From Chrysomallon squamiferum (taxonomy: Eukaryota > Mollusca > Gastropoda > Neomphalida > Peltospiridae): 64,000 nucleotides of DNA. Where the stretch lies: contig CM022672.1 in NCBI GenBank assembly GCA_012295275.1, forward strand, positions 3,393,443 to 3,457,442. Direction: 5' to 3'. Shown in pieces: positions 13,090 through 26,793 of this stretch. Below the pieces are notes generated by a model, which was not told the DNA's origin, made no database searches, and worked only from the letters and a program-made list of their open reading frames with translations. Position numbers and translations under genes: made by a program. Numbering within the stretch: the stretch's first letter is position 1; each line of letters starts with the position of its first letter.

Positions 13090-13880
13090 GGTTAGATTAA
13101 GTTATTTCAAATTATATTTTATGATTAGACTCAAGTAGCTGCTGTTATGCACTGAAACAGGAGCTTACGGGGTCACAGAATGTGTTATTTTATTACTGAG
13201 TTTTGTTTTATCACTAACGATTCACTGAATTTTCTAGTACTAGTTATTTCTAGAATGTGTTTTATTTGTTGTTCTTTTACCAGTGATTACGTGAACGTAC
13301 TAAATCACTGATTCAAAGACTGTTGTATTGTCAACGATTCACACAATGATCGATTTCTGGTCATTTAAAAAATATTCTGCTGCCAGTGATTATTCGTTAA
13401 CTACTTCTGATTTACTGAAGGTGTTTTATTACTAGTCATTCATAGAATGTGTCTTCCATTAGTAATGACTCCCAGAATGTGTTCTGTTCCTAGTGATCTA
13501 GGGAATTTGTTGTTTGATATATAGAATATGTTCTGGCTTCTGATATTATTATAATTTTTTCAATTACTAACGATTCCCTGAAGGTACTGTGTTTCTGACA
13601 ATGCATAAAATATATTCTAGTAGTAGTTATTTACAAAATGTACTCCAGTACTGGTTTCCTTTACTTGTGATTCAATTGTTTATTAATAGTGGTTCAATGA
13701 AATGTTCTACTGCTAGTGATTCATAGAATGCTATATGGCTTTCGATTCATAAGACTGATATATTACCTGAGATTCATAGAATATGTTGAGTTATTACTAG
13801 TAATAGTTAGCAGTAACATGTAAAATGTGTTCGGTTACAAGGCATCATAAAACAGAACTAGTTATTCACAGAATGTATTC
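13090..13880. repeat. Highly degenerate tandem array
   Basis: A loose motif recurs throughout, roughly TACTAGTGATTCATAGAATGTGTTCTA, with GTGATTCA, GAATGTGTT and TTACTAGT as its best kept parts. Recurrence is about every 35-45 bp with many substitutions and small indels. There is no long open frame. It looks like an old minisatellite that has diverged. The unit length is estimated by eye and could be off. Confidence 0.6.
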
Positions 13881-14949
13881 TACTGCCGGTTATAAAAGTA
13901 AGGTAACCAACAACACAAACTCCATAATTAACACTCAGTTTATTTGTCATAAATTTGCTAACAATTATTATTGCTCAATTCTGCTAACTAATCTTGTATT
14001 AAAAATTTAAAACTTTATCAAGTGACTTTATTTAACAAAAAATTTAAAGCAATTCACCGTGATTAGAAATACGTACGTAATTTGTGTCTACGGATGTACA
14101 AAGTATAAACTATTATGTTAATTTCTGGTGATATTTTTCACATGTAAAATTAAAGATATAAATAAACTGGTACACGATCAGTTAATAACTACAAATAAAC
14201 TTTAAAAAAATAATCAGTCTCGTAGATTTGTTCATGTTCGTTTATGGACATAATTTTGTAGTTTTGTTAATAAGATTAATACTCTTCAAATAACAATGTG
14301 TAAATATAATGACAAAAAAAAAAAAAGTAATTAAACAAAAAAAAATTAAAAATCAACACATACACAAACGTAAAATGTTCTATACAAAAGAGTGGGTATG
14401 TAGAAAATAGTACTAATAAATATACTCACTGAACTCCACAACAGAAAATGGAATTAAGGGACATAACTCAAACATCTTTAGCAAACGATCTAAACACGCA
14501 CACCTATTTGTTTTTATTTATAACACAGCAAAATCATACTCGTATAAACTATATCAAGCTATTTTTATTTTTATTTCTATGTATTATTAATTCTATAAAA
14601 AAAAATAAACCACAAAAGGTTGTACAGAAAGCTTATGCAATTTAATAAAACAACGCAATTTAATGTGGACGTCTATAAAATAAAATTCTAAAAAAGATGC
14701 TAGCACAAAAATATTTCAAGAGGCTTTAAGGCTATGCTAGACTTTTTTGCATCCAAACTGAGAAGATTAAAACAAAATAATAATAGTAATTAATATGTTC
14801 ACAATAAACTGAAATAAAAAAAAAAAAAAAAAAAGGAACAAAATAAAACTTTTATACTGTGTTGTCTTTGCTCTGCAACTGTTCATATATTATACTGAAT
14901 TATTTGGAGGCACTTCAACCAGTTTTATAATTCTTATAATTCTTATAAT

Positions 14950-14985
<36 letters not shown>

Positions 14986-15439
14986 CACAGAAACAAATAT
15001 GGCTATGTGACAGATAGAAACCTGATATCACAACAGCCTAAAATATAAATACTATATAATAAAAATTAATTCAAGAATTCAGTTTCTAACAATGTCAAAT
15101 GACATTCAGACTGTCATGTTTTCAGTTAATAATATTTTGACACACTCTAAAAGGTTTAATTTATTTATTTATATACCGATTAATTTTTTCTGTTTCTTTA
15201 GTATTATTTCTTTTTAATTAATTTCATTATTATTATTGATATTTTTTTTGTTAGTACTCTTTGTATTTAAGTATTTTTCAAAGGATGTTTTTAAAGTAAA
15301 TTAAATTTGATATCATATATAGAAAGAAAGAAACAGACACACAGACTGCCAATGACAGTTAATTAAGTTCATAATATTTCTCTGTGAAACAATTAAAATC
15401 AATTACAATATCAGGATTACATTCATTTTATATTATTGA

Positions 15440-15506
<67 letters not shown>
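15440..15506. repeat. (ATT)n microsatellite
   Basis: More than twenty uninterrupted ATT units. Confidence 0.95.
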
Positions 15507-15981
15507 TGCAGAGTAACATTGATCATTTTAGATTAATCTTTTTTTTTATTTATTTGTTTGTTTGATTATTGTTTCCTTCATTTTTGTTTTAATATGACAA
15601 TCACCAATACAGTCATTTATATTATTGTAATAGAATACATTAAATAACAATAAATATAATAAAAGTACAAATATGTCACACCAACTAAGGCATTAAGTGC
15701 ATAATATGTAGTATAGAGTAATACAATATTATTACATATAGTAAAAACGTTTTTCAGTTTAACAAATACTACTAATAATAATAAAATAAAGACCAAATGT
15801 ATCAATAAGCAATGCATTGTATTAGCTGGACTGTTAAAACGTGTGGATATAAACAGACATTATCACATATTTGTAAACAAATAAAACTAGATAAAGATTT
15901 GCATAATTCCTAACTACTTGTGAATAGATACATACAGTTAGTGCTATAGTGCTACACCCACAGATACTGAAAGTATTACAC

Positions 15982-15985
<4 letters not shown>

Positions 15986-16051
<66 letters not shown>
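15986..16051. repeat. (CT)n microsatellite
   Basis: About thirty-three uninterrupted CT units. Confidence 0.96.
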
Positions 16052-16054
<3 letters not shown>

Positions 16055-19000
16055 CAGACACATTAAATTAACAAAATCAAATGCTATAAATGATAATGAT
16101 TCATTTCAAAGTCTAAGGTAATAAACGTATTGTAATTATGACAAGTGTAATGGTGTATATCAAAAATAAAGAGATCACAATCAAAACATTTCAACACAGT
16201 AAACAAAAACTGATAATACAGGTTTCTAATCTGTTTTTCTTTTTTGCCAGCCAGTAATTTTCTTTATAATGAAACTCTTTCTTTTCTATTTTTTTCTATT
16301 TTCTTTTTTCTAAATTTATTTCACTTCTTTTTTCTTTGCCAACCGATACTTTTTAAAATTTATTAAAGACATACATAGCATTTTATAAGTTATAATCTAC
16401 AAAATGATAATGCCCCTCTTCATCTTTTTTTGAAAAACTGGATTGATCTATCCTTTATTTATGAACATATCAGATGTGTCCCTAATGTTTGGCAACCAGT
16501 GTTGTTTTCTTTATAAAGAAATTTGTTTCATTTTATGAATAAAATCAACAATATTATTATTACTGCTACTAATGTTGCTATTATGATTGTTATTATTATT
16601 ACTACTACTACTACAACTACTATTATTATTACTGTTGTTGCTGCTGCTGCTGCTGTTGTTGTTGTTATTGTTAGTGATGTTCAAATTACTTATCAGTTAG
16701 AATATAATAGCTTTTGCAATTCAAACTTACATCATTTTCCTTTCTCATGAAAATATAATTCCTGTTGGTCTCATCTTAAAAAGAAACACACACAAAAAAA
16801 GATGTACACAAACAGCAAACATATATTTAATAATAAATAACAATTTTGTCACAAGTGCCAAATATTGCAAAAAAAAGAACAAAGCTACATAAACTCAATT
16901 AATCTACAAGTGAATGCTGCCTTTTGTGAGTTTTTATTGTATATTACATTTATCTACTAGTGAGTCTCACCAAACTGAATACTTGAAAAATCTAACAAAC
17001 ATCAAAATACTATCTTCTCTTATGTCTCATGATTTTTATGTATCTATATCTCAGTAAGATATCAAAATACCAAACCATTTAACCGGCTTTCCAGAAATCT
17101 GGCTATTTTTCAAAATGGCTACTTCTGAATTAGGCACACACTTTCTGTTATGCCAGTTCCCATTATAATTGCTGTGTACAGGTGACCTCTCATAATTGTT
17201 TTTATTTTAATTTTAGTTTGTTCAATTTACTCCTATTTCATTTTTATCACATTTTAAAAGACTGGCTGAAATGCAGCTTGCTAGTGAAAAGCATATTCCA
17301 TTAGACGTATTTTAGAAGTAATTTCAAAATAATCAGAAAGACCTTATTTTAGAAGTGTATTAAATTGTATCTGTTAAATACAGTTTTATTCTTTATTTTT
17401 CTTGGTTTATTTTATATTTTAAGTAAAGATTTAACCTTTATCCCAAAATCCAACAGACAAGGAAATCTGCACAACCCTAGGTGACACAACTGCCAGATAA
17501 ATGATTCAGTAACTGTATTTGTAACATTATAATTCAGTTTGTATCAGTACAATATGAAATACACTCCACACAAAACAAACAATTAAAGACTTGTTATTTT
17601 TAGTAAACAAAACTGCTTCATTGAAACTGTGACCCCAAAATCAGAAAATGAGTCACAAATCACCAGTGCCAGATTCAAAATATAACACAAGGAAACAATT
17701 TTTAAAAATATTTTCAGACTAAATCATCCGTACTAAAGACAGAATTTAGTTATTACTACATGTCACTGAAATATAAAACAGTAAAAGAATTTTGCATCAC
17801 TTCCAAGTTATAATTATGGAAGGCAACTCATTTCTAATAACCATAATTCAGTATTCAAAGAAAATATTTGTATGAAAAGTGTATATTTGAAAAATCAGTA
17901 TTTTTTTTTAACTTTTGGGTCATAAAGAGTATTCAGATGTAATTACATGACACAAGTAGAGGTGTCAGGTCACAAAATAGTTGTTAGGATGAAAAAGAAA
18001 ACAGGAACATCTCTAATAAGAATGAGTAACAATATTATGGCTGTAATGCTTGAGTAATGATACTATTATATTAATCTGAATGAATGACAGTGAGTTACTG
18101 TTTTTTAGGCATATTCCTCCATTTTTACTTCTAGATTACTTTTAGTGAGCAGCAAATAGTAAAAAGGTTTCACTGTCACAATATGATGAATTTAAAAAGA
18201 ACCTCCAGTGGATTGTACATTCTGATCCATACAATACAAAGCCAGGATATTGTTTACTTCTACTATGTTCAAATATTTGCCTCTAAATGGTTTTATCCAC
18301 CTCATTGATGAAGGAATAAAAAAACAGGCAATTCTTAATGTCTTGTAAGTATATTACATAAATATGTTGGTAATTTAAATAAATTACCATAAATAATTAT
18401 CACTGAGGAGACAAGTAATTATATATATTCCATAATATTATTAACTAGTGATTAGACTATGAAATACACTTGTACCTGTAGAAGGATCAAGCGGGTTATT
18501 TTGAATCATGTAATGAAGGAGCCTGGGTCATCTCAACAAGACATAATAGTTTTTGTTATTCAAATTTTCATTATTTTCCGTGACAAATGTATTACAAATA
18601 TTTTCTGTTTTAGCTCAGTCTGTCATACATCTGAACAGAAGGGGGAGTAAGACAAAAATTATCCAAAACTTAAATCAAACTTTACTACAGGTAAATGATG
18701 TCATGTGATAAAGATTTCAAAGTGAACGTCACGGTAACAGTTTTAAAAAACCCCAGACATAAACTACCTAATTAAAATTAATAATTATTTTACAAAAATT
18801 AACAAGTTTGTGAAGGTTTAGTAAACAGAAATTTTCTACCATAAAAAAATAAAAAATCTACAAGTAATTAATTAAAAAAAAAAAAAATAAAAAGAAAGGC
18901 ATGAAGATGTAAGTATATTTTTAAACATATGTTAGGAAAAACATTTTAATTACTCAAGAACTATGTTAAATAAGAGGAAATTACAGTGAATCAGACTAAA

Positions 19001-20939
19001 TAACATAAAGTAATATTGTGTTACAGAGTAAATGTTTCTGACTGAAAATTAATATCAGGTGGTACAAAGAAATATGTTTAAATAAAAAGTGTGAAGTTGA
19101 AAATAATTAACAGTAGTGAAATAAATAAACAAATGTGAATTTGCATTGTTCAAGCAACATGGATATTATATGACTGTGCATTTGAATGTGTGAATATGAA
19201 TGAATGCTGACGTGTGCATTTCAATTAGTATATGAATATGAGTTCATAACAATTAATTTTGTTAATTTCAAATAATATCTATAGAAGTAAGAATAATTAT
19301 TTGAATATACGAATAAAAATGAACAATTCTGATGAAGAAATTCAAAATATATCATTAACTAATAAATATACTTTACTGAAGTTTCACAGTAAGAAAATTC
19401 TAATTTTTTGTGCACAAACCCTATTTCTATCTAGAAATACCATTTAAGAATCATTCTCTTTAAAAAGTGCAAATAGGTGAAATGTACTAGAAAGATTGAA
19501 TAATACATTTTCAAATGAAACATTAATTCAAGTTACATTGTCTGTAAGAGGAATCCATTAATGTTTTCTTTATTTAAAAAAAAAGAAAAGAAAAGTGGAG
19601 GATGAAGAAGAAGTAGAAGAAAAAGAAAAAGAATTAAAGGGAAAAAAAATTGTTCATCATTTGTTGCTTTTGAGAGTAGAATGAAAAATTATTGATTTTG
19701 TCCAATTAAATCAATATAAAATTTTGTACATTACATTATATACCAAATTCAACAACAATTTTACTTTAAAAATTATAACAATTATTTTTTTATAATTTTT
19801 TTAAAAATAAACCCCATTTACATTATAAATTTTAAAAAATAGTAATGAAATTTTTTTTAGAATTAATATCATATGTAAAAAGATCACATGAGAAAAAAAA
19901 AAAAGGAATGATAAAAAACTAAAACCAAACCAAAACAATATCCAAAAGTTCTTAAACAACAAAAATTTAACTTGGCCTAGATAACAATTATTGATATACA
20001 GTCTTAACTAGTAAGACACTTAGTGATAACTACTAGACTGTGTACTGAATTTAAACAGGAATATACCATTCCAACCACTGCAATACTAATCCTGTGATTG
20101 TAAGAAATAGAGAAATAAACGACCAAAGTTTTGAAGTAATTTTTTTTTTTTTTTTTTTAAATAACTGTTTTAACAAATATATGAAATCAAACTTAAAATA
20201 ATCAGATTATACATTTCTCAAATCCATGGAAAAAAGAATAATAATAAGATAATAATACTTCATATTTCTCATTATGTTTTGCATATAATTGTTTAAATTG
20301 TTCAAATCATTCATGAAAATTTTAACAGTCAACATGTATCCACTTCATTTCCTAAATTGTCAAGAATCTTTGAAAATGTTCTGTTTTTGTTCATTCAAAA
20401 TGTTCTCTGATGAAAGATTTTTTTTTCTATACTTTGTAATGAATCCCAAACATACATACAAAAAGAAAATCAGTTGGCTGATATTGAGAAATTGTAACAG
20501 CTTTTATATTAGAAAACAGGAAAATTTCTAGAATAAAAAAATATATATATATTACCACTCTTGCCATAGTATTCTAAATGTGTCAAGAATTCTAAAACAT
20601 ATATATTTAAAAATTTGAAAATGTATCTGATATTTTCCCAGACAGAAATATGAAACTTCTTGGAATTTAAAAAAAGATACAATGGATCCTATAATAAAAA
20701 TCTGAAGATTTCTAGAAACGAAAAACAAAAAAGAATATAATAAAGTTCCTAATACAGAAAAATCTGAATGGTTTTAGAAAGACTAAAAAAAAAATTAAAA
20801 AATAGAAAGAAAGAAAGGATATACTTAATCTGGTTTATATAATTTAAAAAAATGTTTTTAACATTTACATATACTGCTAACAAAATTCCTAAATGTAACA
20901 TCATTCCTTAATGTAAGAGTAAGTACAAGTGACAATGTT

Positions 20940-21620
20940 CATATATATATATGTAACAGTGTATGAACAAGTGTTCATAAAGTAAATTAACAGTGTTCCC
21001 TGATATAAATGTGTTCATAATTGTTCCTCAGTGTAATAATGTTCATAAACATAATGTAACAGTACTCATTCCTGTAACAGTGTTCATACATGCAAGTGTT
21101 CACAGATTAAACAATGTTGATATATGTAAGTGTTCATAAATGATATAGTGTTCATAGGTGTAAAATGTTCAAAGGTGCAACAGTGTTCATAACAGAAGTG
21201 TTGGTGTTTCCTGATAAAATGTAACTGTGTTCCCTGGGTATTTATGTTAAAAAATGTAACATTGTTCATATAATGTAACAGAGTTTGTAAATGAAAGTGT
21301 TCATAGATTGAACAATGCTTATAGATATGTTTCCTGATAAAACAGTGTAACATTATTGATAAACTAAATTATCCCTGATATAAAAAGTGTCCATAATTGT
21401 TCAGTGTAACAACATTCGTTGATGTAATGTTGATGTTAATGGATGTAGCTGTGGTAGATGTAAGCTGTGGCAGATGAATCAGGTGTCAAGATGTAACTTG
21501 TGTTCACAGATGTATAATGTCTCAAAATGTGTCAGTGCTCGCAGACATAATAGTGTTCTTAGCTATAAATGGTGTTTAGGCTCCACAGTGTAGCATAAAT
21601 GTAAGTGTTAACAGACGTAC
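20940..21620. repeat. Degenerate tandem array downstream of CNNM
   Basis: A loose repeat with a core close to ATGTAACAGTGTTCATA, and CCTGATA as a recurring side motif, occurs dozens of times with spacer variation. On the minus strand this gives a frame full of repeated Tyr-Glu-His and Asn-Thr (21084-21353), which I regard as a by-product. It starts about 500 bases downstream of the CNNM stop codon, so it may be transcribed as part of that gene's 3' UTR. Confidence 0.65.
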
Positions 21621-22108
21621 AATATTCTGAAATAAATCAACTGTAACATGTGTAACAACAGCATTCACATACATAATAGTATACATCTAGATACACCAGT
21701 ACTGCTACATAAAAAGTTGTTCCAGAGTTCTGTATTTTACAAACTATTCGAGTTAACTGGGTATTTTCATCTCTATGATGTCATAAAAGAAACATATTTC
21801 TGTAACTGAATATAAAAAACAATCTATGCATTTCAAGATTATATATATATATATATTTTCTCTATTTTTTTTCACCTACTTGGCCCTTACATCATAATCA
21901 CAGCTATTTTGCATATATAATTTTACAAGTCTGGTTATTTGTAACTTTACAGTCTCAAATGGCTAGTCTGCACGCTTAAAACCTGTTAAACAAATAAATA
22001 CATTTATATCCTTACAAAGGCATGGTAGATAAACTGTGTGTTAACTCATACGAACTGGGGTATTGATTACAGCGTTGTCGACTGGGATCTCAGTTTCGCA
22101 TGCAGATG

Positions 22109-22704
22109 CTAGCTAATCTGGGCATCTGGTACTGATGGGGTTTTTTCATCCACCAACGGAGTTTTCTCGTCGACGTTGTCACCATCACTGTGGTTCGGAC
22201 TGATGAGAGTCACTTCAGGTGTAATTTCAATCTCGACGGAATCGATCTTTCTGGCTTGTTCATCGGAGCTTTCACACTGAGACTTCGTGTCACTGGTCTT
22301 CTCTTCTAGAGCAGATTTCGAAATCTTTCTGTCTGTGCTCATCACGAGGAAATCCTTGTGAATGGCCTCCTTGCTCTTCGACATGTTTGCACCGTTCTCC
22401 AAGTTCTCGCTGCTCTCGTGGGCAACCTCCGTGAACGTTGCAGTGCTGTTGTTGCGGCTGACGGTCACTTTCGTTGCCCGGTGCCACTCCTTTTTGAAAT
22501 GTTCCTCCAGCTTGCTGTCCTCTTCCTGTTTCTGCACCATCATTGTAGTCCTCCGGGCAACAACGTAGTGCACCCTGCGAATTCGCAGAAACTGCACGAA
22601 TGAAGACGCCTGCAGTGTGAAGTCGGGTTTGTAGGGCTCCGTCTTCGAGTATGAAACTTCGTTAGTTCCCTGCCCTATTGGAGTCAGTGGAAACTCATTC
22701 ACTT
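22109..22704 (-). CDS. CNNM: CNNM exon 6 and stop codon
   Basis: The acceptor is CTTCTTTCAG|AAGTGAATGAG. The exon encodes the end of the cyclic-nucleotide-binding-like domain ([19 protein letters not shown]) and a charged Ser/Glu/Asp-rich cytoplasmic tail that carries the near repeat [15 protein letters not shown] and ends DAQIS. Long terminal exons of this kind are usual for CNNM genes. Confidence 0.93.
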
Positions 22705-25700
22705 CTGAAAGAAGACAAAACTTCATACTTCATAATTTTCCACTAATTTCTTCTTTTATATATTTAATTTTTTATTATTATTATTATTTTTTTTTTTTTT
22801 TTTTCATTCATTTATCTTTTTTCTTTGCTTTTTTTTTATGATGAACATATACATTGTTATCTCTCATAATTATTATTATTTTAAAATTCAAACTGTTGTT
22901 TTACTGATTCAAAATAAATAAATTTATAAAATTGTAAAACATGCTAACAATACTTATAACCATCTTCAAAAGAAAGGAAAACAAAAAAGTACATATATAT
23001 ATATGTATATATACATCAGTATAAGAAAACTGTTACATGTACTCTTCATTTAATAATCTGTTTCCCAATGTGGTACTTGTTCTGTTACAAGTGCTGGGCA
23101 AGAACAAAAAGTCATTACAGAATATGCTTCATCAGATATCTTTTAAAAAAACAAGAGAGATTAAATATGTATAAAAAAGTAACTGATGAACTGTTAACAT
23201 TCTGCAAAAGACACGCACCCTGGCTTTGTAAGAGAGAGTGCCTGTTGCAGACTTCCTTCACAACTGCTTGCTCTGATTAGCACATTAATTTTTCACTCAC
23301 TCACTCACATTTGCCAACACAAGTCAAACTTTTCACTGGACAGCAGGAGGAATCTTACTACCTTCTGTGGAATGTGTCACTAATCTGTGGTTTAAGACTG
23401 TTTATCTCCAACTGCCAGCGACAAACAAACCGAATCTAAATACTAATACTATGTTATAAGAATTTTCATAGTTTGCATTTTGATATTGTTTGTTAATCTG
23501 AAATAGTTTATCTAGATGTACCAAAATGCTTTCTGTTTATAACTTAATTTATTTATTGTTGTTGTTGTTGTTATTTTCTTCTTTTTTTGGAAATTTAAAA
23601 AAAAAAATGTATTGCTGTCATCGTTTTTTTTTGTTTCTGTTTTTTCTTACTATGCTGATTTTCATCTAGTTTTATTATTTATAAATAATAAAACAAAACT
23701 CTGTAGATTAAGAACACAATTTCTTCTTTTTTTTTTTTTTTTTTTTTTTTCTGAGATAATGATCTGCATTGAATCTGAAATGTATAATACTGAGAGAAAA
23801 TGGTCTCATCACATGATCCAAACTCGTCAGCATGTTCCAATTGGTGTATCAAAATACATGATATGTCAGGGCTGGATTTAGGTGAGGTGAGGCCATTAAC
23901 TATGGAAAACTTTAGTGGCCCCTTTCTGACTAGTGCTAACAGAAAATAAACTGATAGCTGAAGTCAAGATCATAAAGGTCATTCTGATCGTAGGGCCCCA
24001 AGACAAAGATTTTTTTTTTTTTTTTATCTTATACCTATAGTACGTGCTTTACCATCTGAGGGAACTATTATTGCCTATTGGTTTCCTCTTAACTACTGTT
24101 AAACAAAATCATATCTGACACCAGGGACCACTTAGGCATCACAGTGTAAATGTGGACCTTTACCTATGAAAGCAATAAACTGAAGTTACTACAAACTTTT
24201 TTTTTTAACTTTTTCATACTGGAAGTTTAAAATAAGGCAGCATCAGTTAAATTCTGTATAGCCTGACTAACACCGATTTATCTGATACTAACTAAAATAA
24301 TCTATTCAGCGACTAACACAGATTTATCAGGTACCAACTAAAAATAATAACTCTATTCAAATGACAAATAAGGATCTTTTTTCCTTGCGTCAACTTATAT
24401 GTCTCTTTTACCTTCTTTGCTTGAACATATATCTTTTCTTTTTCTTTCTTATTTTTTCATATGGGCACATAGTTACTGTAACAAATAAATACAAGACAAA
24501 AATAATTTTAAACATAATATTAATTTATAATATCAAACAAATCCACGAGAGAAATAAATACAACATCCTACTTTTAAGAACGTCGACTCCAAAATAGCTG
24601 AACGGTCCTCCAATAAACAACATACACTCCCTGCCAACCAACACTTCAGCTTGTCCTGAGAAATAAAAAATAAAACAAAATATAAGTAAACAGAATAAAA
24701 TTACACATAGATAGACAGACAGACAGACAAATAGATAGGTAGATAGGTCAGCAGAAGGTAGATAAGCATCTTGGTAGACAAACAGCAGATAAGACAGACA
24801 GACAGACAGACAAACAGAAGATCGATAAATTCACAACTATATTAATACTGATCAGACAAAACAGTTTATTTTCAATTTAAAAAAAACTTTCAATTTAAAA
24901 AAAACACACCAAAAAACGGAGTGTCGTTCTCTACCCATACCTTGCAAAATGAGTACAAAGTAGTCAGCTTCAACACCGTTCCTGTAGATGTAGTTCTTTT
25001 CTGTCATTGAGTTGGTTGCCTGCAGCGTAACGACGATGTTCTGTCGTATCAAGCGCTTGAGTACACTTCGCGAGACGTATTTTTCACCGAATGGTTCAAC
25101 AGCTAAAAACACAAATACTGCTTTGTTAAACTTCCGTTTGATATCTGAAATATTATACTGTCATTTTAAATCTACCTTTTTTGTTTTTTTAATGATAAAG
25201 AAATAATAAACTAACATAAAAATAATGCAACTAATTTTTTATTTATTATTATATCCTAAGCATATATCTTTTAATTCATTAATTTATTATTTTATTTGTT
25301 CTTTAAAATAAAGCACCATCTGGAACAGGAAAACAGGAAAGAGTCTATAGACATGGATGAAAGAAATGTTCTGTTTATGTAAGTATGTACATTTTTAACC
25401 TACAGTTACATGGTATTATCCACTTGCAAAGAGTGGGGAAACATGCTGACAGAATGAAGTGAGCTATTCTTTTTATTTTTTACTAGCAGCAAGGCATATA
25501 TAATTTTTCACCTTCCCATAGACGGGGAAATGTGTATGAAGACTTTTAATAAACCGGACATGGAACTCTGTCGCTACAGTGGGAAAGATCCAATATCTCA
25601 AATCATCTTTCTCTATCAAACTACTGTCTGCTATTTTGAGAAAAACTGATCCTAGAACATAGCACCCCATTATGCAAACGTTCCCCCTGAGAATTTACGT

Positions 25701-26758
25701 GTCATTCCCAAATATTTGGCCTTTCTGCTACTAATGATTTTGTTAGGAACAGTAAGACTAGCATGTTTATTATGTAGTTTTTATAAATATTGAAATATAG
25801 ATGTTTATTTACTAGATATAAGAATATAGAGTAAAAAGAGGGTATGTGAATTAAAATGATGGTATGCCTGTAGAAAGAAACTGCAAGGCTGCCAGAGCTA
25901 GCTGGGGTGAGATCTTTGGTCCACTTTCTTCATCAGCATTGAATATGCTGTAATCCTGCTTCTGTCTTTTTCGTGGTTTCTTTTTCCGATTGTCAGCTGA
26001 AAACATAAACATTCAAAATTTTACATCTACAGATAACAAAAGTAGTATAATTTCAATTCGTTCTCTTCTTTTTTTTCTTCTTTATTTCACAAACACAGAC
26101 AGGCAGGCTCATTTTACAGGCACTGATAATAAATCATTTTTAAGGAGCCTGGTTAGAATGGGAAACAGCCAACTGGGTGAACTGTGGAGACTGATTTATC
26201 AGCTTTTCTTGACCAGCTGCAAAGTTTATATTAAACATTAACCAAACTCTGGCTTTTATTGATAGCAAAGCACTTTTATATTCTAAAATAACTTTGATGC
26301 CTGAACGAAGATTTAAGCCACATCTTGCATACTTCCTAATTATTGCTATATATCGTGACAAATCTTTTTAAAATAACAAACTCCTGTGGATATATATAGA
26401 GGATGACATTTTCTCATTTTATCATGAAGATTATTATTTTGCTAATCAAAAAAAAAAAAAAGGAAATATAATTTTGTTTTTTTAATAATCTTACTGAGAA
26501 CATCTGTTTCATCAATAATTTCTGTCTGGATGATTTCCTCGATGACATCTTCCAGCGTAACAACACCCAGAATGTCGTAGTAAGGGTCACAGTCTTCTTC
26601 ATTCACCAGTTTCTGTACAATAGCCATGTGAGAGTTTCCTGTGAAAACACAGAGATAAAATAATCATTACCTGGCACTATAATATTCAGTATAATGTGAA
26701 GCCATAGGTATGGCTTTTAGAAATGGTTAATGTATGAATGGTGAAACAAGGTAAAACA

Positions 26759-26793
<35 letters not shown>

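Larger units (their letters stand above)
13881..20935. other. Noncoding AT-rich region
   Basis: No gene is recognised. It contains A-runs, (AAT)n at 14949-14985, (ATT)n at 15440-15506, (CT)n at 15986-16051, and mixed ATT/ACT/GTT/GCT trinucleotides at 16552-16670. The right part may belong to a long 3' UTR of the minus-strand CNNM gene that stops at 22109, but where that transcript ends cannot be told. Confidence 0.55.

Noticed and set aside
23868-24010. CAGGGCTGGATTTAGG and GGGCCCCAAGA, resembling hAT element ends
   Set aside because: No second inverted end and no 8-bp duplication could be found, so an element cannot be supported.
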